Of a stretch of 64,000 bases of DNA, positions 24,871 to 35,607 are shown piece by piece (position 1 is the stretch's first letter; every line of letters begins with the position of its first letter). Location: assembly GCA_028291055.1 (NCBI GenBank), contig JAQGIP010000032.1, forward strand, positions 124,001 through 188,000, given 5' to 3'. The DNA comes from Caulobacter sp. Its GTDB lineage: Bacteria > Pseudomonadota > Alphaproteobacteria > Caulobacterales > Caulobacteraceae. The notes below the pieces were generated by a model that saw only the letters and a program-made list of their open reading frames with translations, was not told the DNA's origin and ran no database searches. The translations under genes were made by a program, and so were the position numbers.

Positions 24871-26202
24871 ATGGCCCAGCCCGGTCCAGCGCCCACCTTC
24901 GCGCCCGACGCCAAGCAAACTTCCGCCGCCGGCGCCGCCACCGGCGTGCTGGTGGTCTTCGTGGTGGCCCTGTTCTTCGCCTGGGGCTTCGCCACGGTGA
25001 TGATCGACACCCTGATCCCGAAGCTCAAGGGGCTGTTCGCGCTCAGCTACGCCCAGGTGATGCTGACCCAGTTCGCCTTCTTCATCGCCTATTTCATCTT
25101 CTCCATCCCGGCCGGCATCCTGCTGTCGCGGATCGGCTACCTGCGCGGCATCGTGGTGGGACTGGTGGTCATGGCCGCGGGTTGCCTGATGTTCTCCCCT
25201 GCGGCGTCGGCGGGGGTCTATTGGGGCTTCCTGGTCGCCCTGTTCGTGATGGCGGCGGGGGTCACCACCCTGCAGGTGGCGGCCAATCCGCTGATCGCCA
25301 TCATCGGCAAGCCGGGGGCCTCGGCCTTCCGGCTGAACCTGGCCCAGACCTTCAATTCGCTGGGCACCTTCATCGGCCCCTTCGTGGGCGCGGCGATCAT
25401 CCTGAAGGGCGGGGTGACGCCCCCCGATCCCGCCAAGACGGCGCCGGACGTGATGGCCGTCTACCGGGTCACCGAGGCCCATGCGGTGCAGGCGCCCTTC
25501 CTGGGCATCGCCGCCGGCCTCGTGCTGCTGGGCGTGATCTTCTGGTTCCTGCGCAAGAGCGCCGGCGTGCCGACCCCGGCCAAGAATGAAACGAGCTTCG
25601 CCAGCTTCGCCCTGCTGGCCCGCCCCCGCTTGGCGTTCGGCGCGTTGTGCATCTTCCTCTATGTCGGCGCCGAGGTCTCCATCGGCAGCCTGATGGTCAA
25701 CTACCTGTCTCAGCCGCACGTGTTGGCCATCAGCGTTCAGGCGGCCGGCAAGCTGGTCGCCTTCTACTGGGGCGGGGCCATGGTGGGCCGGCTGATCGGC
25801 TCGCTGCTGCTCTATCTGAAGGCGCCGGCCGCACGGTTGCTCAGCCTCTGTGCGCTGGGGGCAATCGCCCTGGTCGTGCTGTCGTCGATGACCTCCGGCT
25901 CGGTGGCCGGCTATGCGATCATCGCGGTGGGCCTGGTCAATTCCATCATGTTCCCCACCATCTTCACCCTGGGCATCGAGGGCATGGGCGACAAGACGCC
26001 CCAGGCGTCCAGCCTGCTGTGCATGGCCATCGTCGGCGGGGCTATCATTCCGCTGATCACCGGCAAGGCGGCCGACATGGTCGGGTTGGGCCTGGCCCTG
26101 CTGGTCCCGGCGGCCTGCTACCTGGTGATCGCCGCCTATGGCCTGTATGCGCATTCGCGCAAGCTGACCGACGAAAACGCCCCGGTGGCGGTGGCTCCGT
26201 GA
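24871..26202 (+). CDS. gluP: Glucose/galactose MFS transporter, FucP/GluP family
   Basis: A 443-residue sugar:H+ symporter of the fucose permease/GluP group. It shows LFFAWGFATVMIDTLIPKLK in helix 1, the family-typical LQVAANPLIAIIGKPGASAFRLN and TFNSLGTFIGPFVG, and NSIMFPTIFTLGIEGMG near the C-terminus. GAGGAA lies four bases before ATG 24871; the track start at 24841 has none. The stop overlaps the glucokinase start, so imported glucose is phosphorylated by a co-translated enzyme. The operator at 24791 puts both under the LacI regulator. Confidence 0.9.
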   Translation: MAQPGPAPTFAPDAKQTSAAGAATGVLVVFVVALFFAWGFATVMIDTLIPKLKGLFALSYAQVMLTQFAFFIAYFIFSIPAGILLSRIGYLRGIVVGLVVMAAGCLMFSPAASAGVYWGFLVALFVMAAGVTTLQVAANPLIAIIGKPGASAFRLNLAQTFNSLGTFIGPFVGAAIILKGGVTPPDPAKTAPDVMAVYRVTEAHAVQAPFLGIAAGLVLLGVIFWFLRKSAGVPTPAKNETSFASFALLARPRLAFGALCIFLYVGAEVSIGSLMVNYLSQPHVLAISVQAAGKLVAFYWGGAMVGRLIGSLLLYLKAPAARLLSLCALGAIALVVLSSMTSGSVAGYAIIAVGLVNSIMFPTIFTLGIEGMGDKTPQASSLLCMAIVGGAIIPLITGKAADMVGLGLALLVPAACYLVIAAYGLYAHSRKLTDENAPVAVAP

Positions 26203-27197
26203 CATTGATTCTACGGCCCAACCTCAGGCTGGTCGGCGATGTGGGCGGCACCAATGTGCGCTTTGCCCTGGTCGACCTGGCGAGCGCCGAGCCCAGGCTG
26301 GTGGACCCCAGGGGCTTCCTCTGCGCCGACTTCCCCACCCTGGAGGCGGCCATCGAGCGCTATCTGGCGGAGCGGCCCCAGGCGACGCGGCCGGATTCGG
26401 CGGTGATCGCCGTGGCCGGCCCGGTCACCGACGGTGCGGCCAACCTGACCAACGGCCGCTGGGAGATGTCGGAAGCCGCGCTGCTCAAACGCGGGTTCGC
26501 CAGCGCGCGGCTGATCAATGACTATTGCGCGCTGGCCCTGGCGGTGCGGCGGCTGTCGCCGGCGGACCTGGGCGTGATCGGGCCGGATCATCCGGCCGAT
26601 GCGGGCTCCGTCGCCATCGTCGGCGCGGGCACGGGCCTGGGCGTCGGCGCCCTGATCCGCGACGGCGACAGCGAGGCGGTGGCGGTGACCGAGGGCGGCC
26701 ATATCGCCTTCGCGCCCGGCGACGACACCGAGGCCGAGATCCTGCATCACCTCGCCGGACGCTATGGCCGGGTGTCGCTGGAGCGCATCCTGTCGGGCCC
26801 CGGGCTGGTCAACCTGCGCTGGGCGCTGGGCCGGATCCGTGGCGTCGAGACTCCGCCGCTGGAGCCGCCGCAGATCGTCGAGCGGGCCGGCGCCGGAGGC
26901 GACCCCCTCTGCGCCGAGACGCTGGCGCGGTTCTGCGAGATCTATGGCGCGGCTTGCGGCGACTTCGCCCTGTCGTTCGGGGCCACCGGCGGCGTCTATC
27001 TGGGTGGCGGCATCCCGCCCCGCATCCTGGACGCCCTGCGCGCCGGCGGCTTCCGGGCCCGCTTCGAGGCCAAGGGGCGGTTCAAGCCCTATACCGCCCG
27101 GATCAACACCCAGGTGATTCTCTACCCCTATGCCGCCCTGCTGGGCGCCTCGGCCGCCCGGATGGACACCCCCGCGGCCAGCGCCGCCGCGCTTTGA
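26199..27197 (+). CDS. glk: Glucokinase
   Basis: A 332-residue ATP-dependent glucokinase of the proteobacterial Glk family, feeding glucose 6-phosphate to the Entner-Doudoroff or glycolytic routes. Visible motifs are the phosphate-binding LVGDVGGTNVRFAL, LINDYCALALAV, VGAGTGLGVGAL, TEGGHIAFAP, LERILSGPGLVNL and GGVYLGGGIPP. The start is GTG at 26199, overlapping the gluP stop as GTGA; the track start at 25647 is inside gluP. The gene ends the LacI-controlled region; the next operon has a different operator. Confidence 0.92.
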   Translation: MTLILRPNLRLVGDVGGTNVRFALVDLASAEPRLVDPRGFLCADFPTLEAAIERYLAERPQATRPDSAVIAVAGPVTDGAANLTNGRWEMSEAALLKRGFASARLINDYCALALAVRRLSPADLGVIGPDHPADAGSVAIVGAGTGLGVGALIRDGDSEAVAVTEGGHIAFAPGDDTEAEILHHLAGRYGRVSLERILSGPGLVNLRWALGRIRGVETPPLEPPQIVERAGAGGDPLCAETLARFCEIYGAACGDFALSFGATGGVYLGGGIPPRILDALRAGGFRARFEAKGRFKPYTARINTQVILYPYAALLGASAARMDTPAASAAAL

Positions 27198-27257
27198 CGC
27201 CGGCGCCCCTGCATAGGTATTGATGCCGGGCGGTTGCAATTCCCGCGACGCCATTTC

Positions 27258-27272
27258 ATCATATTATATGAT
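27258..27272. promoter_or_regulatory. AT-rich palindromic operator before the galactonate genes
   Basis: ATCATATTATATGAT is a perfect palindrome around a central base, within a longer shared stretch TTTCATCATATTATATGATTT. It stands 63 bases before the lactonase start and recurs at 29742. GntR/FadR-type regulators bind such sites, and a FadR-type gene lies downstream. Confidence 0.72.
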
Positions 27273-27335
27273 TTACAAAGACCCACGGGCGGTTCGGACC
27301 GGTTGGCGAGGTGGAGCGGCGAAGAGGTTGCCCCG

Positions 27336-28199
27336 ATGAGCGACGCCGTCTGTGTCTGGCCGGCCGGGGCGATCCTGGGCGAGGGGCCGCTCTGGTCGGA
27401 TCGCGACAACGCCGTCTACTGGGTCGACATCCTTGCGCCCGCCGTCCATCGCTATGGCCTCGGCGACGGCTCAACGCGGTCGTGGCCGATGCCGGAGCCG
27501 ATCGGCTGGCTGATCGAGCGGCGCGACGCGGCCGGCTTCATCGCCGGTTTCCGGTCCGGGTTCGCGCTGCTGGAGCTGGAGCCGCTCCGCATCCGCCCAT
27601 TGTTGAACCCCGAACCCGAGCGGCCCCAGAACCGCATGAACGACGCCAAGGCCGACGCGGCCGGGCGTATCTGGGCCGGCACCATGGACATGGCCATCGT
27701 CGAGGCGAGCGGCGCCCTCTATCGCTTCGACCCGACCGGCGCCTGCCGGCGCATGGACGACGGCTACCGCATCACCAACGGCCCGGCCTTCTCGCCGGAC
27801 GGCCGCAGCCTCTATCACACCGACAGCGAGCGCCGCAGCGTCTACCGTTTCGATCTGTCGCCGGACGGTGAATTGGGCGCGCGCTCGACCTTCATCAGCT
27901 TTCCGCCCCAGTGGGGCGGGCCGGACGGCATGACCACCGACGCCGAAGGGGGCCTATGGATCGCCCACTGGGGGGCGGGGCGGGTCAGCCGCTTCACGCC
28001 GGACGGGCGGCTGGACCGCTTCATCCCCTTGCCCGCCTCGCAGATCACCAGCTGCGTCTTCGCGGGCGACAAGCTCGACCGCATGTTCGTGACCAGCGCC
28101 GGCCAGGACCTGGCCGACGGCGCCGAACCCCTGGCCGGCGGCCTGTTCGAGGTGGACCCGGGTGTCACGGGCCTGCCCACCGGGCGGTACGCCGGATGA
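27336..28199 (+). CDS. SMP-30/gluconolactonase family sugar lactonase
   Basis: A 287-residue six-bladed beta-propeller of the SMP-30 family that hydrolyses aldonolactones, here most likely D-galactono-lactone, to the free acid. Metal and substrate residues lie in LGEGPLWSDRDNAVYWVDI, RMNDAKADAAGRIWAGTMD, ITNGPAFSPDGRSLYHTDS and GGPDGMTTDAEGGLWIAHWG. AGAGG precedes ATG 27336; the track's earlier TTG start is in the operator region. The stop overlaps the dgoK start (ATGA). The galactose assignment comes from the neighbours. Confidence 0.88.
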   Translation: MSDAVCVWPAGAILGEGPLWSDRDNAVYWVDILAPAVHRYGLGDGSTRSWPMPEPIGWLIERRDAAGFIAGFRSGFALLELEPLRIRPLLNPEPERPQNRMNDAKADAAGRIWAGTMDMAIVEASGALYRFDPTGACRRMDDGYRITNGPAFSPDGRSLYHTDSERRSVYRFDLSPDGELGARSTFISFPPQWGGPDGMTTDAEGGLWIAHWGAGRVSRFTPDGRLDRFIPLPASQITSCVFAGDKLDRMFVTSAGQDLADGAEPLAGGLFEVDPGVTGLPTGRYAG

Positions 28200-29101
28200 T
28201 GGGAAGCGCCGACACACCGCTGCTGGCCGGCGACTGGGGGTCCACCAACCTGCGGCTCTTCCTGATCGACGCCGACGGGACCGTGACGGCCACCCGCCAG
28301 TCGGCCCATGGGGTGCGCAACCTGCGGCCCGACCAGTTCCGCGCCGCGTTCGAGGACCTCGCGGTCGATCTGCTGGACGGCGCCACACCCGCCGCCATCC
28401 TGCTCTGCGGCATGGTCGGCGCCCGCCAGGGCTGGCTGGAGGCGCCCTATGCCGAGGCCCCCGCTGGCCCCGCCGAGATCGCCGCCCACTTCGCGCGAGT
28501 GGAGACACGCTGGGGCCCGGCCTGGATCGCGCCCGGCCTGATCGCCCGGCGGCCCGATGGCCGCGCCGACGTGATGCGCGGCGAGGAGACCCAGATCCTG
28601 GGCGCGGGCGCCGACGGCACGATCGTGACCCCCGGCACCCACAGCAAATGGGCGCGCACCGAGGGCGGCCGCATCACCGCCTTCACCACCTACATGACCG
28701 GCGAGTTGTTCGAGGTGCTCAAGCGCCACTCGATGCTGGGCGCCCTGATCGAGGACGGGCCGCGCGACGCCGCCGCCTTCGACCTCGGCGTGGCCCGCGC
28801 CAAGGCCGGCGAGGCGCTGCAATCGCTGCTGTTCAGCGTGCGCAGCGAGGGGCTGACCGGCGCCCTGCCCGCCCCCGCCCTTGCCTCCTACCTGTCGGGC
28901 CTGCTGATCGGCGCGGAGATCGCCGCGGGCCTCGCCGACGCGCCCGGCGCGGCCCCGACCCTGATCGGCGATCCCGCGCTAACCTCCCTCTATACGGCCG
29001 CCCTGGCCGGCTTTGGCCTCAAGCCCGCCTGCGTGATCGACGGCGGCGCGGCGGTGGCGGCGGGGCTGTGGCGCCTCTGGCGCGAACGGAGTTCCAGATG
29101 A
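28196..29101 (+). CDS. dgoK: 2-dehydro-3-deoxygalactonokinase
   Basis: A 301-residue kinase of the DgoK family that phosphorylates 2-keto-3-deoxygalactonate at C6 with ATP. The N-terminal LLAGDWGSTNLRLFLID is the ASKHA phosphate-binding segment; LLCGMVGARQGWLEAPYAEAP, MRGEETQILGA, VTPGTHSKWAR and FTTYMTGELFEVLKRHSMLG are characteristic of the family. ATGA overlaps link it to the lactonase before it and to dgoA after it, so the three are one operon under the palindrome at 27258. Confidence 0.93.
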   Translation: MMGSADTPLLAGDWGSTNLRLFLIDADGTVTATRQSAHGVRNLRPDQFRAAFEDLAVDLLDGATPAAILLCGMVGARQGWLEAPYAEAPAGPAEIAAHFARVETRWGPAWIAPGLIARRPDGRADVMRGEETQILGAGADGTIVTPGTHSKWARTEGGRITAFTTYMTGELFEVLKRHSMLGALIEDGPRDAAAFDLGVARAKAGEALQSLLFSVRSEGLTGALPAPALASYLSGLLIGAEIAAGLADAPGAAPTLIGDPALTSLYTAALAGFGLKPACVIDGGAAVAAGLWRLWRERSSR

Positions 29102-29718
29102 GCTGGTTTGACCGCATCGCCGACCTCCCGCTGGTCGCGATCCTGCGCGGCCTGAGGCCCGAGGAAGCCCTCGACATGGCGGGCGTCTTGCATGACGCGG
29201 GCTTCCGCTGCCTGGAGGTGCCGCTCAATTCGCCCGAACCGCTGGAGAGCATCCGCCGGATCAGCGAGGCCTTCGGCGATCGCCTGCTGGTCGGGGCCGG
29301 CACGGTGCTCACCGTCGCCGCCGTGGAAGCGGTGGCCGAAGCCGGCGGCAGGCTGATCGTCTCGCCCAACGCCGACATCACCGTCATCGCCGCCGCCAAG
29401 GCGCGCGGCCTGGTCAGCCTGCCCGGCATGTTCACGCCCAGCGAAGCCTTCGCCGCCCTGGCCGCCGGGGCCGATGGCCTGAAACTGTTCCCCGCCGAGG
29501 CCGCCTCGCCCACGGTGCTGAAGGCGATGAAGGCCGTGCTGCCGGCGGATGCCCCGGTGTTCGTTGTCGGGGGTGTGACGCCGGAGACGATGGCCCCTTG
29601 GCGCACGGCGGGGGCGCAAGGCTTCGGCCTGGGCTCGGCGCTCTACAAGCCGGGACGTCCAGTGGCCGAAGTCGAGGCGGCGGCGGCGGCCTTCGCGGCG
29701 GCTTGGCGCAAGGACTGA
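29098..29718 (+). CDS. dgoA: 2-dehydro-3-deoxy-6-phosphogalactonate aldolase
   Basis: A 206-residue class I aldolase splitting KDPGal into pyruvate and D-glyceraldehyde 3-phosphate. The small TIM barrel has PLVAILRGLRPEEAL (acid/base Glu nearby), LVGAGTVLTV, the substrate loop GLVSLPGMFTPSEAF and the Schiff-base lysine in ADGLKLFPAE. The length and sequence fit DgoA better than the KDPG aldolase Eda, and the adjacent dgoK supports this. The start overlaps the dgoK stop as ATGA. Confidence 0.93.
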   Translation: MSWFDRIADLPLVAILRGLRPEEALDMAGVLHDAGFRCLEVPLNSPEPLESIRRISEAFGDRLLVGAGTVLTVAAVEAVAEAGGRLIVSPNADITVIAAAKARGLVSLPGMFTPSEAFAALAAGADGLKLFPAEAASPTVLKAMKAVLPADAPVFVVGGVTPETMAPWRTAGAQGFGLGSALYKPGRPVAEVEAAAAAFAAAWRKD

Positions 29719-29741
29719 AGACGGTGAGAATTCCCGCTTTC

Positions 29742-29756
29742 ATCATATTATATGAT
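29742..29756. promoter_or_regulatory. Second AT-rich palindromic operator
   Basis: ATCATATTATATGAT, identical to the copy at 27258-27272 including flanking TTTC and TT, is found 109 bases upstream of the dehydratase start. The upstream words GAATTCCCGC/CAATTCCCGC are also similar, so the promoter areas themselves may be related. Confidence 0.72.
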
Positions 29757-29850
29757 TTGTTATTCAGAGCCCTGGCGCCGGGTCGCCGCTGGACCTCCAC
29801 CGAACGCGGGCGTCCAATAGTGCAGAACCGAAGCGTAGGGGGAAGTAGCC

Positions 29851-31571
<1,721 letters not shown>

Positions 31572-31572
<1 letters not shown>

Positions 31573-32336
31573 TGGCGTCCGCCGTCTATCCCAGCCTCAA
31601 GGACCGGCCCGTCTTCATCACCGGCGGCGCGGGCGGCATCGGCCAGGCCATGACCGAGGGCTTCGCGGCCCAGGGCGCGCGGGTGGCCTTCGTCGATCTG
31701 GACGCCGAGCGCGGCCACGCCCTGGCGCGTGAGCTGGCGGCCGGCGGCGCGACCGATCCCCTCTTCATCCCCTGCGACCTGCGGGACGTGGATGCGCTGA
31801 AGGCCGCGATGGCAGCGGCCAACGCCCGCCACGGCGACCTCTCGGTCCTGGTCAACAACGCGGCTAACGACACCCGCCACGCCCTGGCCGACCTGACACC
31901 GCAAGCGTGGGACGACCGCATGGCCGTCAACCTGCGCCCCATGGTCTTCGCCGCCCAGGGCGCGGCGCCCCAGATGCGCCGGCGCGGCGGCGGTTCGATC
32001 ATCAACCTCGGCTCGATCAGCTGGAAGACGGCCACAGCCGGGATGGTCGGCTACACCACCGCCAAGGCGGCCGTGCACGGCCTGACCCGGACCCTGGCCC
32101 GCGAGCTGGGTCCCGACGGCGTGCGGGTCAATACGCTCAGCCCCGGCTGGGTGATGACCGAGCGCCAGCTGGCGCTGTGGGTCGACGCTAATGCCGAGGC
32201 CGAGATGGACCGGGCCCAGTGCCTGAAGATCCGCCTGCAACCGGCCGACATCGTGGCCATGGTGCTCTTCCTGGCCGCCGACGATGCGCGCGGCTGCACG
32301 GCCCAGGACTTCACGGTGGATGCGGGATGGGCCTGA
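31572..32336 (+). CDS. SDR sugar 1-dehydrogenase (probable galactose dehydrogenase)
   Basis: A 254-residue classical short-chain dehydrogenase with the cofactor motif TGGAGGIG, aspartate D46 region FVDLDAE that suggests NAD preference, the structural NNAAND, the catalytic serine in NLGSISW and YTTAK as the YxxxK pair. It would oxidise D-galactose to galactono-1,5-lactone, the only step missing from the other genes of this operon; L-arabinose is a possible alternative substrate for such enzymes. It is translationally coupled to the dehydratase (TGATG). The GntR gene follows 87 bases later. Confidence 0.83.
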
Positions 32337-32423
32337 CGCGCGCGCCTCCGCCGGCCCCGGACGGCCCATGCTGGTCTTGCGCCGCGAGCGGTGTAATACC
32401 CTTCATAGAAGAAGACCCATGCC

Positions 32424-33188
32424 ATGGACGAGCGACGCGGGACGAGCCGGGACCATCCGATGAGAAGCCCGCCACGAATGCAGAACCTGACCTACGGGAT
32501 CGCCTCCGATCTCGGGGTGGCGATCGTCACCGGCCACTATTCCAAGGCCAATCCCTTCCCGATCGAGGGCGAGCTTTGCACCCAGTACGGGGTCAGCCGC
32601 TCGATCGTGCGCGAGGCGGTCAAGATGCTGACCGCCAAGGGATTGCTTGGGGCCAGGCCCCGGCAAGGCACCTGGGTGCAGCCGGAAGAGACCTGGAACC
32701 TGCTGGATCCGGACGTCCTGCGCTGGACGCTGGAGCGCAAATTCTCCCTGCCCCTGCTGATCGAGTTCGCGCAGATCCGTCTGGGTATCGAGCCGGCGGC
32801 CGCAGCCATGGCGGCGCGGGTGGGCGACCCCAAGGCCAAGGCGCTGATCGGCGCGGCGGTGGAACGCATGCAGGCGGCCGACCGGGGCGAGGACGATCCG
32901 CTGGAGTCCGACATCGCCTTCCATGTCTCCGTGCTGGAGGCGACCGGCAACCGCTTCTTCCTGCAACTGCGCCAGCTGATCGAGACGGCGCTGCGCTTCT
33001 CCATCCGCATGACCAACGAGCGCAAGGGCGTGCGCCTGGCCAGCGTGGCCGACCACAACAAGGTGGCCGAGGCCATCCTGGCGGGCGATCCGGCGGCGGC
33101 GGAAGCGGCGATGCGCGCCATGATGGAAGAGACCCTCATGCTGCTGCACGAGACCCAGGCCACAGGGCGCTACGCCCGGAGCGCCTGA
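32424..33188 (+). CDS. GntR/FadR-type regulator of galactonate genes
   Basis: A 254-residue regulator with an N-terminal winged helix (LCTQYGVSRSIVREAVKMLTAKGLL) and a C-terminal all-helical FCD domain whose metal-binding residues fit ESDIAFHVSVLEATGNRFF and SVADHNKVAEAILAGD. This arrangement matches DgoR-like repressors responding to sugar acids. The two ATCATATTATATGAT palindromes in this locus are its likely targets. ATG at 32424, 32460 or 32478 could be the start; 32460 has GGGA at good spacing and 32424 is kept only as the longest. It lies downstream of the SDR gene and may be co-transcribed. Confidence 0.87.
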   Translation: MDERRGTSRDHPMRSPPRMQNLTYGIASDLGVAIVTGHYSKANPFPIEGELCTQYGVSRSIVREAVKMLTAKGLLGARPRQGTWVQPEETWNLLDPDVLRWTLERKFSLPLLIEFAQIRLGIEPAAAAMAARVGDPKAKALIGAAVERMQAADRGEDDPLESDIAFHVSVLEATGNRFFLQLRQLIETALRFSIRMTNERKGVRLASVADHNKVAEAILAGDPAAAEAAMRAMMEETLMLLHETQATGRYARSA

Positions 33189-33247
33189 ACGACCCGCGCT
33201 CAGCTTCGCCGAGCCCTGCCCGCCAGCCCCTCTCCTTCCCCAACGCC

Positions 33248-33275
33248 CGCTCTTCCCCGCGCAGGCGGGGATCCA
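33248..33275 (+). repeat. Dispersed palindromic repeat, left copy
   Basis: A 28-base unit built around CCCCGCgcaGGCGGGG, itself a small hairpin. It is inverted relative to the copy at 33358-33385, with one mismatch between them (C/T in the loop). A related hairpin occurs at 49445-49476. Confidence 0.65.
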
Positions 33276-33357
33276 AGCTGGATATGAGGAAGAGCGTGGG
33301 CGAAGGCGACAGGCGCCGCGCCGCGTGGCGCCGCATCGGCCAACCCCACAGGCCGCA

Positions 33358-33385
33358 TGGATCCCCGCCTACGCGGGGAAGAGCG
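33358..33385 (-). repeat. Dispersed palindromic repeat, right copy (inverted)
   Basis: The reverse complement of this unit matches the left copy at 27 of 28 bases. Together the two can form a long stem with an 82-base loop. Confidence 0.65.
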
Positions 33386-33582
33386 GATCGTGGAAATAGC
33401 GCCAGGCGTTCCGGAAACCAGCGCGGATCATTCTTTCAGGTCGCCCCGCTCTTCACCCTCGCGGGGGAAGGCGGAGGTTGGGGTCGCCTGATGGCGTCTG
33501 GCCAGAGCCGCTACGTTTGGCCAGGCGACTCATTCAAACTGATAACAGAAGCGGCGAAGCCCGCTCGGTGGGGAGGCGTGCG

Positions 33583-35400
33583 ATGCATCTAGGATTCGTG
33601 GACTGGGCGATCATCGCCCTCTATCTGCTGTTCGTGCTGGCGATCGGCATCCTGGCCTCGCGGCGCACCAAGACCGGCAGCGACTTCTTCCTGGCCGGGC
33701 GCTCGATCCCCGCCTGGGTGGCGGGCCTGGCCTTCATTTCCGCCAACCTGGGCGCCCAGGAAGTCATCGGCATGGGCGCGTCCGGCGCCAAATACGGCAT
33801 CGCCACGGCCCACTTCTATTGGGTGGGCGCCATCCCCGCGATGATCTTCATCGGCATCTTCATGATGCCCTTCTACTACGGCTCCAAGGCTCGCTCCGCG
33901 CCGGAATACCTGCGCATGCGTTTCGACGAGAAGACGCGCGGCTTCAACGCCATCACGTTCGCGGTGATGACCATCTTCTCCTCGGGCATCTCCATGTACG
34001 CCCTGGCCAAGCTGATCGGCATCCTGCACGTGCTGGACGCGCCCATCCACGCCATGGGCCTGCCGCCCAGCGCCGCCTTCCACGCCGCCATCATCCTCTC
34101 GGCCGCCGTGGTGCTGGCCTACATCTACCTGGGGGGGCTGAAGGGCGCGATCTACAACGAGGTCCTGCAATTCTTCCTGATCGTGGCGGGCTTCGCGCCC
34201 CTGGTCTGGCTCGGCCTGAAGTCGGTCGGCGGCTGGGACGGCATCAAGGCCCAGCTGGTCCCCACCTACACCCACGCCTGGCAGGGCATGGCGCACGCCT
34301 CCACCAACCCGCTCGGCGTCGACTGGTTCGGGCTCGTGATGGGGCTCGGGTTCGTGCTGTCGTTCGGCTACTGGTGCACCGACTTCCTGATCGTCCAGCG
34401 GGCCATGGCGGCCGACTCCATGGGCGCGGCGCGGCGCACGCCGATCATCGCCGCCTCGATCAAGATGTTCTTCCCCTTCCTGGTCATCCTGCCCGGCCTG
34501 ATCGCGCTCAGCCTCACCGCCAGCGCCATGAAGGGCCATGTGCCCGGCGCCGTGGCCCATCCGGCGGGCGTCTCCTCCACCGTCGCCCAGGGCAGCGCGG
34601 AGGCGCCGCTAATCCCGGTCAAGATCGATTCGGCCAGCGGCAAGCCGATGGTGGACAGCACGGGCCAGCCGGTGCTCGACTACGATCTGGCCGTGCCCAA
34701 CATGCTGCTGAAGTTCTTCCCCACCGGGATGCTGGGCCTGGGCCTGACCGCGCTGCTGGCCAGCTTCATGTCGGGGATGGCCGGCAACGTCACCGCCTTC
34801 AACACCGTGTGGACCTATGACATCTACCAAGCCTACATCCGCAAGGAGGCCAGCGACGACCACTACCTGCTGGTCGGCCGGCTCGCGACCTTCGGGGGCA
34901 TCGCGCTGTCCGTCGCCGCCGCCTATCTGGCGACCCGGTTCAACAACATCATGGACATGTTGCAGCTGGTCTTCGCCTTCATCAACGCGCCGGTCTTCGC
35001 CACCTTCCTGCTGGGCATGTTCTGGAAGCGCACCACCGGCCACGGGGCCTTCGTGGGCCTGGTCTGCGGCACGGCCGCCGCCGCCATCCACCATGGCCTG
35101 ACCCTGCCCGCCGGGGCGCTCGCCGGCTTCAAGGGCGGCTGGATCAGCGTGCTGCATACCTATCCCAGCGAGATGGCCCAGAACTTCTACACCGCCATCG
35201 TCGCCTGGAGCGCCTGCTTCGTGATCACCATCGCGGTCAGCCTGATGACCAAGGCGCATGCCGAGAAGGACCTGGAAGGTCTGGTCTACTCCCTGACCCC
35301 CAAGATCACCGAGACCACATCCGCCTGGTACGCCCGGCCGGTGTTCGCGGGTCTGGTCGTTCTGACCGGCGCCCTGATCCTCAACATCCTGTTCCGCTAG
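33583..35400 (+). CDS. Sodium:solute symporter, SGLT-like sugar carrier
   Basis: A 605-residue inner-membrane carrier of the SSS family related to the Vibrio galactose transporter vSGLT. Family segments include DFFLAGRSIPAWVAGLAFISANLGAQEVIGM, YLGGLKGAIYNEVLQ, GYWCTDFLIVQRAMAAD and ASFMSGMAGNVTAFNTVWTYDIYQ. A soluble insert of about 45 residues (VKIDSASGKPMVDSTG) lies before helix 9, making it somewhat long. GGGGAGG precedes ATG 33583; the track start is inside the repeat region. It probably brings galactose into the cytoplasm for the dgo enzymes. A small membrane protein gene follows after 9 bases. Confidence 0.88.
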   Translation: MHLGFVDWAIIALYLLFVLAIGILASRRTKTGSDFFLAGRSIPAWVAGLAFISANLGAQEVIGMGASGAKYGIATAHFYWVGAIPAMIFIGIFMMPFYYGSKARSAPEYLRMRFDEKTRGFNAITFAVMTIFSSGISMYALAKLIGILHVLDAPIHAMGLPPSAAFHAAIILSAAVVLAYIYLGGLKGAIYNEVLQFFLIVAGFAPLVWLGLKSVGGWDGIKAQLVPTYTHAWQGMAHASTNPLGVDWFGLVMGLGFVLSFGYWCTDFLIVQRAMAADSMGAARRTPIIAASIKMFFPFLVILPGLIALSLTASAMKGHVPGAVAHPAGVSSTVAQGSAEAPLIPVKIDSASGKPMVDSTGQPVLDYDLAVPNMLLKFFPTGMLGLGLTALLASFMSGMAGNVTAFNTVWTYDIYQAYIRKEASDDHYLLVGRLATFGGIALSVAAAYLATRFNNIMDMLQLVFAFINAPVFATFLLGMFWKRTTGHGAFVGLVCGTAAAAIHHGLTLPAGALAGFKGGWISVLHTYPSEMAQNFYTAIVAWSACFVITIAVSLMTKAHAEKDLEGLVYSLTPKITETTSAWYARPVFAGLVVLTGALILNILFR

Positions 35401-35409
35401 GAGAGCGCC

Positions 35410-35607
35410 ATGAGCTTCGACATCCGTCTGCCCATCGGCCTGCTGTTCCTGGCCATCGGGGTGATCCTGGTGGGCTATGGCCTTTCCAGCGACGCCGAAA
35501 TCTACCGGGTCCATTCGCTGGGGACCAACATCAACCTGCTGTGGGGCGGCGTGCTTGTTGTCTTCGGCCTTTTGATGCTGGCCCTTACCTTGCGGAAGAA
35601 GACCTAG
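35410..35607 (+). CDS. Small two-helix membrane protein paired with the symporter
   Basis: A 65-residue protein with two predicted membrane helices (LPIGLLFLAIGVILVGYGL and LWGGVLVVFGLLMLALTL), a short periplasmic loop SSDAEIYRVHSLGTNIN and a basic tail RKKT. GGAGAG sits before ATG 35410, nine bases after the symporter stop, so it is co-translated. I do not know a characterised homologue. Position and size suggest an accessory subunit or stability factor of the symporter; this is inference. Confidence 0.7.
   Translation: MSFDIRLPIGLLFLAIGVILVGYGLSSDAEIYRVHSLGTNINLLWGGVLVVFGLLMLALTLRKKT

Larger units (their letters stand above)
33189..33582. other. Intergenic region with inverted dispersed repeats
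   Basis: 394 bp between the GntR and symporter genes. It carries a pair of near-identical inverted repeats (33248-33275 and 33358-33385), with 82 bases between them. No credible gene. The likely symporter promoter is in the last 100 bases (GACTCATTCAAACTGATAAC), but I cannot define it. Confidence 0.5.
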
